NCBI GenBank assembly: GCA_011503125.2
Contig: WWBZ02000002.1
Location: 186,001-250,000 of the forward strand
Origin: Botryosphaeria dothidea
Taxonomy: Eukaryota; Ascomycota; Dothideomycetes; Botryosphaeriales; Botryosphaeriaceae
Length of the DNA stretch: 64,000 nt
Reading direction: 5' to 3'
Part shown: positions 33,218-46,901 of the stretch, in pieces
Numbering within the stretch: position 1 is the first letter of the stretch
Layout of the letters: each line of letters opens with the position of its first letter
Notes under the pieces: generated by a model
Told to the model about the DNA's origin: nothing
Databases searched by the model: none
The model's input: only the letters and a program-made list of their open reading frames with translations
Program-made: the position numbers and the translations under genes

Positions 33218-34816
33218 ATGAGCGTCCTCTTCACTTCCATCTCCGACGCCAATCCCGTCCAAGCTGAAGATGTGAGGAATGCGTTCGGCAAGCTCGGCGT
33301 GACTGTTTCACCAGAGGAGGAAGCCGACTACTTCAAGCTGCTCGCCGGTCTTCACGACGCCGCTGAACTCGTCAATGCACTCCCCGACTACATTCCCCAC
33401 GTCGATCTCGAGAGACTTCCTCGCAAAAATGTCCACCGACCATCCGCGGAAGAGCAGGTCCTCGGCGCTGCTTGGGCGCATACTTTCTCCATCAAAGACG
33501 CTGCCATCCAAGGCCCCTTGACCGGAAAGACTGTCTGCTTGAAGGATTGCATCACTGTCGCTGGCGTGCCGCAACTCCTAGGAACGGAATCCATCGATCC
33601 GTGGACTCCGGATTCAGATGCCACCGTTGTGACGTGGGCGCTGGAGGCAGGTGCCGAGATCGTTGGCACCGCCAACTGTGAAAACTGGTGCCAGAGCACG
33701 TCAAGCTTCAGTAGCGCTCATGGAACTGTCCATAATCCATTTGCGGAAGGCTATTCAGCTGGTGGCAGCACATCTGGTGCTGCAGCCCTCGTGGGAGCTG
33801 GTCTCGTCGACATCGCCATCGGAGCGGACCAAGGTGGTAGTATCCGAGTACCGGCTGCGCTCTGCGGATGCGTGGGTTTGAAGCCGACTCACGGGCTGGT
33901 GCCTTATACCGGCATTGCTTCGAACGATGCGAACAATGACCATGCTGGCCCTCTTGGTCGTACCGTCATGGATGTCGCGCTATGCTTAGATGCTATTTCA
34001 GGCTACGATGGAATCGACGACCGCGGTTTGGGAGCTCCGAGACATGGCAGCACGACCTTCGCAGCCGATCTTGCTTCACAGGACCGCAGTGATGCGCAAA
34101 GCCTGTCCGATTTCCGAGTCGGAATTCTAAAAGAAGCGTTTGAGCAGGCCATCGTGGAGCCTGGGATGCGCAAGGCTGTGCTGGACGCGGCCCAAAAATT
34201 TTCTGCCTTAGGTGCAACGGTTGAGGAGGTATCGATTCCAGATCATCTTCTCGGAACTGCAATTTGGACAGTCGAGCAGCGTGTGTCCGGCTGCCTGTCA
34301 ATGATGGGCAAGGCTGCCGGCCGTCGTGGGATGGGCCTGACCAAATTAGAGGAAGCCCGGCTGCCGTGGACCCAAGAGAAATTCGACAAGCTCTTCCCTA
34401 CAACCAAGAACATCTTCTTGAACGGTATTTATCTGATGGAGAAGTTCCCTGCTTTGTATGCCAAGGCACAGAACCTCAGCCGTAGACTACGAGACGAGTA
34501 CGAAAAGGCTCTGGAGAAGTACGACGTGCTTATCCTCCCGACAACCAGTTTTGTTGCTCCCAAACATGGCCAGTGGACTACGCCAATCGACACTATTTCT
34601 CCTACCATTGGACTGACCAGCAACACTACCATGTTCGATGCCACTGGGCAACCAGCCATGAGTATACCGATTGGCTGGCTGCCCGCAAAGGAGGATCCGA
34701 ATGTGATGTTGCCTGCTGCCATGCAGATTGTCAGTGGCTTGTGGAAGGATGGCAAGGTGCTCAAGGCTGGTCATGCATGGCAAAAAGCCTACGACTGGAA
34801 AGAAGCCAAGTGTTGA
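33218..34816 (+). CDS. Amidase signature family hydrolase
   Basis: An intronless gene for 532 aa. It hydrolyses C-N amide bonds with a Ser-cisSer-Lys triad. The Lys is in Val-Cys-Leu-Lys-Asp, the Gly/Ser-rich motif is Ser-Ala-Gly-Gly-Ser-Thr-Ser-Gly-Ala, and the nucleophile region is Gly-Ala-Asp-Gln-Gly-Gly-Ser-Ile-Arg-Val-Pro-Ala. The C-terminal part has Leu-Ile-Leu-Pro-Thr-Thr and Gly-Gln-Pro-Ala-Met-Ser-Ile-Pro. The start at 33218 gives the usual length; an in-frame Met at 33161 would add 19 residues unlike the family. No signal peptide. Substrate cannot be told from sequence. Its divergent partner is a PuuE-like deacetylase. Confidence 0.94.
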   Translation: MSVLFTSISDANPVQAEDVRNAFGKLGVTVSPEEEADYFKLLAGLHDAAELVNALPDYIPHVDLERLPRKNVHRPSAEEQVLGAAWAHTFSIKDAAIQGPLTGKTVCLKDCITVAGVPQLLGTESIDPWTPDSDATVVTWALEAGAEIVGTANCENWCQSTSSFSSAHGTVHNPFAEGYSAGGSTSGAAALVGAGLVDIAIGADQGGSIRVPAALCGCVGLKPTHGLVPYTGIASNDANNDHAGPLGRTVMDVALCLDAISGYDGIDDRGLGAPRHGSTTFAADLASQDRSDAQSLSDFRVGILKEAFEQAIVEPGMRKAVLDAAQKFSALGATVEEVSIPDHLLGTAIWTVEQRVSGCLSMMGKAAGRRGMGLTKLEEARLPWTQEKFDKLFPTTKNIFLNGIYLMEKFPALYAKAQNLSRRLRDEYEKALEKYDVLILPTTSFVAPKHGQWTTPIDTISPTIGLTSNTTMFDATGQPAMSIPIGWLPAKEDPNVMLPAAMQIVSGLWKDGKVLKAGHAWQKAYDWKEAKC

Positions 34817-35731
34817 GACGTCAAAGCTTGAACGTAACCTTGTGCTTCGTTTTGCTTTGAGATATCATCTTTGATCTCGTATTGAATGCATTTGTTGTTC
34901 TGAGTCTATTCCCTCCCTCTTGCTTCGTCACAAATGGTGTCCTTTCGCCTTGCCTTTCTTCCATGTCCAACTTCCGAATGACATAAGATTCACCTTGCAG
35001 ATGCCAAGCGAGGCGTTATCTCTTGTCACGTCATGCCATTCAGGCAATTTCAGGATTTTACTACGCGGTCAGAAGGGAGCTTCCCTATCACACGCCCCTC
35101 CACGCTCTTCTCACAACGCGCTTGAAGTTGCCCGCGGCGGAAGGAGCTCCGCTTCCAGATATCAGTAATGTGGAGGGTAAGCCGCAAGCGTAAGCAACAA
35201 GGGACCGGGGAAACCCAAGGGTGGGGTACGCATTTCGCCGCATCGCTCGCCTCTGACTCGTCCCCCGGGAATGAGCACACGGGAATAACCCATCCTTCAA
35301 CGCCAGGTACAGCACGATACGCACCACTGTCGCCTACCCCCGCCATATCGGAGGGATTCTGATACATATCTCCGCTGAGAACCCGGCAAGTCTGGACCTA
35401 TCTCAGCCTATTTTGTCCGCGCCTCTCTCTGTCTGCCGGAGAGAAATTGCGTAATCGTAACAGCTACTGGTCACTGACGTATTATCAGTGGACTAGCGTT
35501 CCTCGCCTCGCTATTTTCGTTTTCTCCCCTGGACACGGACACCGCCGACCTCTTGCGCGCTGTATCGAGGAGAATGCCTGCCTGCGCTCCGGGATCTGTG
35601 GGGACAACTGTTCACGTTCCCCGACTGTTCATGGAAAGAGCAAGGCACATCGCTTTGACCTGCACATTTTTTCAAGGCATCTGGCCGCAATGACACATCA
35701 TCCCCTTCTGTTTAGCTGAGCTGCGTCGGAG
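34817..35731. other. Intergenic, tandem plus-strand genes
   Basis: 3' flank of the amidase and promoter of the MFS transporter. Frames at 35050-35367 and 35447-35719 are open but show no protein-like feature. Nothing structured seen. Confidence 0.45.
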
Positions 35732-37743
35732 ATGGACGAAGAGAAGCAGCAAGCCGGTCCCTCTGAGGCGGTTTCTGGCACAGCTGGAGCTACTGACCCC
35801 GCTCCGAGTAAGCACGAACTCGTTGACAACCAGAATTTCGAAGGCCAGTTCAATTTTAGCCGTTTGATTGTCATTCTGAGCGCCCTAGCGTTCACCTTGT
35901 TCGTGTCGTTTGTCGACCAGACTAGCGTATCGACGGCGCTCCCGGCTATTGCGAAGGATCTAAATGCTTTCGAATCGATATCATGGGTCGGTAAGTTAAG
36001 CAAACTTTGAGGAGTTTCACAGAAAGGGAGGACACTGACAATGCTTAGGGACATCGTTCCTCATCGCCAATACCTCCTTTCAGCTCATCAACGGCAGGCT
36101 CAGTGACATCTTTGGGCGAAGAGCATGTCTTCTGTATGTATACTCTACCTTTCACCCGCGAGCGCATTTTCTCCCTTGGGCTTTTCGGGGCGCACTTGAC
36201 TGAGATCTCCATTTTTACAGTATTTGCATGGTCCTCCTCGCGGTCGGCGATCTTCTATGTGGCTTTGCCAAATCTGCCGTCTCACTGTACATCTTCCGCG
36301 GCATCGCAGGAATTGGTGCTGGCGGTATCAACAGCCTCGTCATGATAATTTTCTCGGACTTGACGACGCTAAAACAACGTGGAAAATACCAAGGTCTCAT
36401 GGAAGTTAATATAGCGCTGGGAAATGGAATCGGGCCATTGATCGGAGGGGCTTTTTCTCAATCAAGGGCAGGATGGCGATGGACCTTCTGGTACGTACAA
36501 GCAGTAGACAAGAGCACGGCAAGGCTAACTGGATATAGGTTTGTTGTACCTGTAACGTGTATTGCCGGCATTGCAGTGTTCCTGGCGACTCCGAAGAGCC
36601 AGCTCTCACAGGGCCGCATGATCGACAAGGCCAAAATGATAGACTACCCAGGCATGCTTCTAAGTCTAGCAGGCGTCATATTCCTTCTGGTAAGCATCAT
36701 TTCTCCCACGCAACCAGAACACACGCTAACATAGCCCAACCTAGATCCCCATCTCCGGCGGCGGCACGACCTACGACTGGTCCTCGCCCTTCGTCATCTC
36801 CTTCCTCATCATCGGCGCGCTCCTCACCTGCGCCTTCATCGTCGTGCAGTGGCGCTTTGCCCGCTACCCGACCATGCCCTTCCGCCTCTTCGAGCGGCGC
36901 GCCGCCAAGATCCTCTTCACGCACAACTTCGTCTCCGGCGTCGTCTACTACACCGACCTGTACTACCTGCCGCTCTACTACCAGATCATCCTCGACAAGT
37001 CCCCGCTCCTCTCCGGCGTCCTCATCCTGCCGCTCATCCTCGGCTTCTCCTTCGCCTCCGCCGCCGGCGGCTTCGCCATTTCGCGCCTAGGGCGCACCAA
37101 CCCGGTCATCCGGGCCGGGTACGTGCTATGGACGGCGGGCGCCGGCGGCCGCATCGCGTTCGGCCCGCGCACGAGCGTCGACGTGGTGGTGGGGTGCCTG
37201 GTGGTCGAAGGGGTGGGGCTGGGGCTGTCGATGCAGCCGGTGATGATCGCGCTGCTGTGCAACACGCGCAAGGAGGACCGCGCGGTGGTGACGGGCCTGC
37301 GCAACTTCCTGCGCACCGTCGGCGGCGCCATCGGCCTGGCCATCGCCGCCGCCATCATCAACAACGTGCTGCTCGAGCGCCTGCCGCCGAGCCTGCCGCG
37401 CGCGGCGGCGACGGAGCTGGCGAATCTGCTGGATACGCTGCCGGTGCACGAGAGGGAGGGGGTGGTCAGCGCGTATATGACGGGGTTGCATGTTGTGTTT
37501 TATTTGGGCGCGCCGCTGATGGGGGCGTGTTTGGTGAGTAGTGCGTTTTTGGAGGACGTGCCGCTTGCGACGGCGCATGATCGGTATAAGAAGGATGAGG
37601 CTGTGTCGCAGGGAGGGGTTGTGGGAGGCGGAGGGAATGGAAACGGGGAAGTTGGGATGGCGCACGGAGAGGGCGACTCCAGCAGGAAGCCTCAGGAGAA
37701 TGAGCTGGGCCGCGCAGAAGAGGAGGTAGTGTCACAAAAGTGA
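35732..37743 (+). CDS. MFS drug:H+ antiporter, DHA2 (14-TMS) type
   Basis: Five exons (35732-35990, 36049-36133, 36221-36490, 36539-36689, 36745-37743; introns 58, 87, 48, 55 bp) give 587 aa. A hydrophilic N-terminus of ~45 residues precedes the membrane part. TMS1 ends with Phe-Val-Asp-Gln-Thr-Ser-Val-Ser-Thr-Ala-Leu-Pro. Motif A is Gly-Arg-Leu-Ser-Asp-Ile-Phe-Gly-Arg-Arg across exon 2. Arg-Gly-Ile-Ala-Gly-Ile-Gly-Ala-Gly-Gly (motif B) and Gly-Asn-Gly-Ile-Gly-Pro-Leu-Ile-Gly-Gly (motif C, antiporter signature) follow. The C-terminal 70 residues are Gly/Glu-rich and cytosolic. It is a plasma-membrane exporter of toxic or self-made compounds; substrate unknown. The last exon is markedly GC-rich. 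Confidence 0.92.
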
Positions 37744-37908
37744 GGATTCCACACGGCACCGTGAAGAGAAGGCTGCCCAGAAACCTGCCGGGGAAGACAC
37801 CAAGAGAGGTTCAGAAGAATGGTATAGGATGTCTGCAAAGAAAAAAAGTATAAAAATCTCAGATCATGGAAGCCAGCTCGCAAGCACCATGTCGCCACAT
37901 ACCCCCTT

Positions 37909-40057
<2,149 letters not shown>

Positions 40058-40986
40058 TTATTTCGTCTCGTATGAAATTCTGCTTGTGCCTTTCGACCTG
40101 CTGATTTTGCGGACGGTAATTTTCCCACACAGCTTGGTGCTCGCAACATGCGTTCCACCGCATGGGTATGCGCCGGCACCCACAATGTCGACGGCCCTCA
40201 GAAGCTCGCCATCAGGAGCAGTCATCTCAGTGGGAACGTGGACGCAGTTCTCGCGAAGTTCTTTCTCCGTCCACCAGAACACCTTTACTGGTAGATCTTT
40301 CTCCAACATTTCGTCGACCTTCTTCTGGATGGCTTCTTTGTACTTCCCGTCAATGAGCCCGCCAAACTCGACATGCGCGGCGCCGGGCCAGTGCTGCGCC
40401 TTTCCTTCTGTGAGGTTCAGCTCGGGAGTCTCTTCCGCAACCTGACGCACTGCCTGTATCGAAATGGTAAGCGACAGATACAGGCGGCAAAAAAAAAAAG
40501 ACAAGGGATTGTAGCTCACCAAACCAACGATGTGCCCGGCGTCGTGGATACGTGAGTACAGGTCACGTTTTTCTGCGTCGATAGTTTGTTTCACGGCCTG
40601 GCCTGGGGCGAATGCCTTGCCCGAGAAGCGTCCAAAGTGAAGCACCCGCCCATCCGATGCCTTTCTCGCGGCTAACACCTCGAACGAGTCGTCGCTCGAC
40701 CCACCAGCAGTCATCGATCCCGTATCAGTGAGCTGGCCGCCTCCTTGCACGTAGAAGATGGTCTCGTCCATTGTGACCACGTGGACGTCGTCGGACGCAT
40801 CCTTGAGCAAAGTTCTGTCGGCTTTCGAGAGACTGGTAATGGGCTCGACTGAGACAACCTTTGCCGTGTACTCCCGCAGCGAGTCGTCGTGCTGATACAC
40901 AAGCTTCGTGGACCCTGACCCCGGCGCCTTTTCGCCTTAGGTGTCAGTTGCGATCTGTGATGTCATTGCATTCGAGTACGAACCAT
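40058..40986 (-). CDS. AlaX-type alanyl-tRNA editing protein
   Basis: Exons 40520-40935 and 40058-40453 are well supported; the 66-bp intron at 40454-40519 (GTGAGC...ACAG) contains an A run. It removes Ser or Gly wrongly attached to tRNA-Ala, as the free-standing homologue of the AlaRS editing domain. Zinc ligands are His-Asp-Ala-Gly-His before the intron and Cys-Gly-Gly-Thr-His near the C-terminus. Gln-Gly-Gly-Gly-Gln-Leu-Thr-Asp-Thr-Gly is the family glycine motif. The main frame lacks an ATG. I infer a 7-nt first exon at 40980-40986 (ATG GTT C) joined by a 44-bp intron (40936-40979, CTGAC branch, TAAG acceptor), giving 272 aa. That first exon is the weakest part of the model. Cytosolic. 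Confidence 0.85.
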
Positions 40987-41342
40987 TTTCTACTTGGTCG
41001 AAGTTTTGTGCAAAAGTAGATAGGAGATGTGTGTACCAAAAAATCAAGGAGAAAAATCTAGAGCCTCCGCCAGGAAGTTTTGCATGGATTTATCAAAGTC
41101 TATTGCGTAGGGCGTGGATGGCATGCAGCCGTAGCCGTGCCCGCGCAACCGAGGCCGCCGCCCGACGCACGCGGAACGAAGCGACCGAACCTTTCTCACT
41201 GGCCTTCCCGGACACCATTACCATGGTTGATATTGCTTACACTGTCGCTGGTCGCCAGGATGGAAGTCGCTCTGCACTTTCTTTGTCCCAGCTTATTCCC
41301 AAAGGAGCAAAGAATCCGATGTCTTCAAGTGCCAAGGGTCGC
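40987..41342. other. Intergenic, interrupted by the transposon
   Basis: Left flank of the transposon. A frame open from 40941 runs across into the insertion point and includes an ATG at 41223. If the element and one TATA are removed, that frame stays open for about 22 more codons into 45031 onward. No family is recognised, so whether a real gene was hit is unclear. Confidence 0.35.
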
Positions 41343-41346
41343 TATA
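41343..41346. repeat. Target site duplication TATA, left
   Basis: TATA immediately outside the left terminal inverted repeat, matched by TATA at 45027-45030. The sequence is itself palindromic, so part of it could belong to the TIR. Confidence 0.75.
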
Positions 41347-41457
41347 TGTGCCCCGGTATAGTGCAAAAACCCGATCAGTTACTAATCGAGCCGATTAGTT
41401 ACTAAAACCCACCGATTAGTGCAATTGCACTATTCCGGAGGATTAGGGACTAATTGC
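41347..41457 (+). repeat. Left terminal inverted repeat, 111 bp
   Basis: Starts TGTGCCCCGG and is the exact reverse complement of 44916-45026. It contains three copies of CCGATYAGT (41371, 41391, 41412) at 20-21 bp spacing, the first two extended by TACTAA, and a 14-bp palindrome at 41418-41431. Such repeats are typical of transposase binding sites. Confidence 0.95.
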
Positions 41458-41813
41458 TACCCCTTGCTGCTGCTTTGGGTAAGTCGTGCGATTATTTAGC
41501 GGTGACGAGGTGGTGTTTCGTACGGCATCGCTTAGCAACCCCCCTGCTATTACCACCAATTATAAGTCCTCGCTTCGCCTGAGCAATAAAGGTCGGTATC
41601 AAATGTATATAGTCACAAAAAGCATAGCGTTAACAATATGGTGTTGAGCTGTAGGAGCCGCTTCCGCGTAATTGCAGTGCTACCAACTTACGAGTTGCGC
41701 TTACGACGATGTCGCATAGAGATATTCGTCGCTCACCTGCGAAATTTTGGTGTATAAGAGTGGCTTCGCTGCGGCATAGGTATCTATCTCTTAGTCCTGC
41801 AGTCCTCAACACC

Positions 41814-44544
41814 ATGGCGCCGCCCCGCCGCCCAGCCAACTCAAACCTCGCAGAGGACCCTCTACCACTAAACGCGAAGTTATTCTTCGAAGTATACCTG
41901 CAGAGTAACACCGGGAGGAAAAAACGAGTACGCTTTACCCTGAAACGGTACAACGACTACATCAGATGGATTAAAACGTTACCCGACGCGTCCTCCCCCA
42001 CCTACTAGGCCGCTCAGACTACTCGTCGATACTACACTTACTATAATGGTGCCGGCGCAACGTTAAAGGAGGGCTTGTATCGACTTTCCTAAAAAGGTAA
42101 ACCTGAACTGAAGGTAAGTTGTCGTATTAGAGTATAATGTAATATGCGAGGAGAAGAGAAGAGAGCTTTCTGAATTTTCTTGGTCCCTCCTATATCGAAT
42201 TAGAATTAAGCTCCACCTACAACGCCTGCTAACCGTTCGCAGGTCATCTATAAGGGTGATATGTTGTTAGGCCTGCGCCTAAGCAAGGGATGAACCGCCG
42301 GGTATCTACCCGGCGGTCTCAACGGGAATTACCTAACTTCCGCTAAAGCCATTAGTCAGCAACCTAGTATATAGTCTTTCTTTCTTCTCTTCCCCTTTCT
42401 TTTCTCTTTAGTTTACTTTTCTAAGTAGTCCAATGCAAAATGCCTCTTGAGACCAACATATGTTCGACACGATTAAGGAGGCCCATCTCTTCCTTAATCA
42501 TGCGGGCATCGAACCGACTACTAAATTCCTTGCGCAAGATCGATACGGAATCACCGAAGATGACGTTGCCGAGTTTCGGCGGCTATGCAAGTTTTGTACA
42601 TAGAACGAGTCATCTTATAATAAGGCACCGCTACGCCCAATTGTGACTCTGTGTCTCTTCGAGCGCGTCCAAATCGACCTTATAGACTTCCGCAACGACC
42701 TATATAGGAAGTATAAATACGTCCTCTGCATCAAGGACTGCTTTTTAAAGTACTATTAGTTATACCCTATGCGCACTAAGTCCGCTGCTAAAGTGGCGAA
42801 GAACTTTAGACGGTATAAGCAATGACCCGTATAAGCCGGATTAAGCTAATATAGCTGCAGATGGGCCGCAGCCTTTGGGCCTTCCGATATATGCCAAAGC
42901 GATAGAGGTAGCGAGTTCAAAGAAGCCTTGAAGCTACTCCTGTAACAACTTGGTATTAAGCAAGTCCTTAGTCGCCCTCGGCACCCACGGACCAACGGTC
43001 TGATTGAGCAGAACAACGCTCAGGTCAAGCAAAAGCTTGTGAGCATTGCGAGGACGATGGGGGAGCGAGACCTTGCCTTCGTATGCGCTAAAGTCGCAAT
43101 GCAGCTGAACGCTACGCCAAAAAGGGCTCTGAAGGGGAAGACGCCGTACTTTATCGTCTTCGGACGCCAGATGAACTCTCATCCCGTGAGCCCTGCGCTC
43201 CGCGAGGACTTAGAGATTAATAAGGTCCTCGACGACGAGTGGCAGGATGCCGAGGGCGTGAGTCCCGCCGACCTTCCCTATCCGGGCGGGAACTCTAGAC
43301 CTATTAGTAGCCGGGATGGCGATCTTTCTCCTCCTATGAACCGAGACGACCCAGCCGACGACGATAACGTCGTTTTCCTCCATGAGAGCACCTGCCTAGC
43401 TACTAAAATCTCGACCCTAGACCCTTACGACGATAAGGATAAAGCACCTACTCTTCCGTCCGTTTCCGGGGCTCTTTTTAACGAACCTAATTATCCTGTG
43501 CTTAACGATGAGTCCCTACGTAGCTACGTCATTAAGCGCGTGGCTAAAATCAATATCCGCCAAGGCGGATTGAAAGAGCTCTATAAGGAGGGTATTTTGG
43601 TGAATCCTCGCGTCCGTTATAAGCTTGATGATGGCTTAGAGGAGCCACCTGAACTACGAGACGCTATAATTAAGCTGGACCTACTAGCGGCCGGGTGGCG
43701 AGGTGCTAAACTCGTCGCTGCTAAGAGATGGTTAGTAAGAGAGTATAAGCCTGCAGAGGATGCCGTAGGGGGTCCTTCGAATACGGCAGAAGAGGCAGAA
43801 GAAGAATCTATTACGGCTAAGACAACGGAACTCGCCTCTGCCACCCTCGCCCTCGCGGGGTCTACACCGCGCCAGGTGCGCTTTTTAGACCTTAACGAGC
43901 GAGTGACCCCAGCTACACAGTCAGAACTATCCGAATCGCCCTATGAGGGCCGCCAGTGTGATGAACAGGTACGAGGCACGCAAAAACGACTTCGTGAGAT
44001 TATGAAGAGCAAGCACAGCAGGACTCACAAATATTAGTAAATTAACCTTCACGACTAAGTTACCTTCCCTATGCCCGCGCAGGACCGACGAGGTAATATT
44101 CGACGCTATTTCGGCAAGGTGATTAATAATAGGAATGGCTACTACGAGATTTAGACCAAATATAGGATTATCAATTACCTCTTTCCACCGAACGAGCTTA
44201 TGCTCGTCCATGCGACTTACTACCTGCCCGAAAACGTCTTCCGCGGTCGTACTAATAAGATCTCAGTAGCATACGTTGCTAAAATAGAGCACGGGCATAT
44301 TAATAAGCCTGAAGTGCGTTGCAACTGCGGCCCCCGCGGCTGTAGAAATAAGAAGTATAGGTGCTCGAAGCAGGCCCGCTTCTGCACCTCAAAGTGCCAT
44401 ACTTCGCACTTATATACAAATAAATGTAGCGAAGAGGACGAGGACGATGAGGACGATAAGGACGGTGAAGATATGCTAGAGGAAGCCACCGGAGTAGGCT
44501 ATGAAGCATTAGAAGGTCGAATGTTACAACGGGGCCGTCGGTAG
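41814..44544 (+). pseudogene. Integrase-like transposase, stop-riddled
   Basis: Exon 1 is 41814-42113 (ATG in ACC-ATG-G context); intron 42114-42411 has a GTAAGT donor and a long pyrimidine tract before TTTAG. Exon 2 is 42412-44544. The joined frame is 811 codons with no frameshift but stops at 42006, 42090, 42448, 42601, 42757, 42823, 42832, 42847, 42943, 44035, 44038, 44056 and 44152. Domains in order: basic N-terminus; H2C2 zinc finger (His 42484 and 42499, Cys 42586 and 42595; H-x4-H-x28-C-x2-C); DDE core with Asp at 42676, Asp at 42901 (Gln-Ser-Asp-Arg-Gly-Ser-Glu-Phe) and Glu at 43006, 34 residues between the last two; an acidic linker; and a C-terminal Cys-rich domain (44315-44440; Cys-Asn-Cys, then Cys-x-Ser-Lys-Cys-His). 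Several stops lie where Gln or Trp is expected. Confidence 0.85.
42294..42317. repeat. Perfect hairpin in transposase intron
   Basis: Two 11-bp arms (ACCGCCGGGTA and its complement) around a 2-nt loop. It lies within the predicted 298-bp intron of the transposase gene. It does not have the U-tract of an intrinsic terminator; role unknown. Confidence 0.85.
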
Positions 44545-44915
44545 GTGCCATCTAGGCGGGCACTTGGGCTGGATTGAGAAAAGGTCCGAGAGATGCGAGA
44601 TTTTCGTGTATCCTAGTATGAGTATCCCATTTATAAATTCTCTCAACACCATGCGTGTGAATTTTCACGATACGTTTTATCCTACTACCCGGCCGACCAA
44701 ACCGATAGCATAGCATAACGCATACGTTACATATAGCGTTCTAAAGCACCGCCACCCGCATCCTCTATTATTATATGAACTGTTTCTGCTTGAGCAGAAT
44801 TGAGCCTCTATATATAGGCGATCCGATATCGTCGCTTTCACACCAGTCGGTGGGGTGTTGACCGGGGTGGACAATTTGCACTAAAAGATTACTTATGTAA
44901 TGTTACGCAGGGGTG

Positions 44916-45026
44916 GCAATTAGTCCCTAATCCTCCGGAATAGTGCAATTGCACTAATCGGTGGGTTTTAGTAACTAATCGGCTCGATTAGTAACTGATC
45001 GGGTTTTTGCACTATACCGGGGCACA
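44916..45026 (-). repeat. Right terminal inverted repeat, 111 bp
   Basis: Exact reverse complement of 41347-41457, including the three internal repeats and the palindrome. Ends ...GGGGCACA next to the TATA duplication. Confidence 0.95.
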
Positions 45027-45030
45027 TATA
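45027..45030. repeat. Target site duplication TATA, right
   Basis: Matches 41343-41346. Confidence 0.75.
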
Positions 45031-45462
45031 CAGGGTCCACTTCTCACGCTGTACACACAACGTGGGGTCCAGAACTGCGGTCCAGGAACGCCAGCTTCAA
45101 TAACCTCGTCCATAATTGAGGCTCAGTAGTCCCGGGAGCTTGCGTCGGCTCTAGAAGACGGGAGTCTGGCAGTGGGCGCCGATAGCCTCCACTCCTGCAT
45201 TCGATAAGCCGGTCGATAAGGCCTAAATTTTGGGCCCTCCTCCCGCGCGGCCATGTCAACCGCATGCTTGATCTTCAACCCGCTAACGCCTTACGCAATG
45301 AAACCCGACCCTATTTTATGGCCATGCCCGGGGCTCGAATCCTTTCCGATGGCCCGTCCGTGAGACCTCCAGGTGAAATAGCCAGCCTGGTGCTGTCCGC
45401 GGCACTCCCGTCCTACAGCGTACTCCTCTACTGACCTCTACCCCGTCGTGACCGCGAACCCC
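45031..45462. other. Intergenic, right flank of transposon
   Basis: Sequence between the transposon and the old yellow enzyme start. Short frames on minus (45044-45265, 45316-45669) overlap the next gene or lack features. No feature beyond a probable promoter. Confidence 0.4.

Positions 45463-46901
<1,439 letters not shown>

Larger units (their letters stand above)
41347..45026 (+). mobile_element. Ginger-like DNA transposon, 3680 bp, complete
   Basis: The element is bounded by 111-bp terminal inverted repeats that are identical over all 111 positions and flanked by a 4-bp TATA duplication. Inside is one transposase gene on plus with a retroviral-integrase-type catalytic core. Integrase-like transposase, TIRs beginning TGT and 4-bp duplications are features of the Ginger group of cut-and-paste elements, known to be related to Gypsy-type integrases. 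There is no reverse transcriptase, protease or LTR, which argues against a retrotransposon. The transposase carries 13 in-frame stops, so this copy cannot encode the full protein, yet both ends look intact and could be moved by an active relative. It lies between the AlaX-like and old yellow enzyme genes. Confidence 0.85.

Noticed and set aside
42440..42646. Open frame of 68 codons with ATG inside the transposon
   Set aside because: It is a shadow frame; the H2C2 finger lies in another frame that is continuous with the DDE core.
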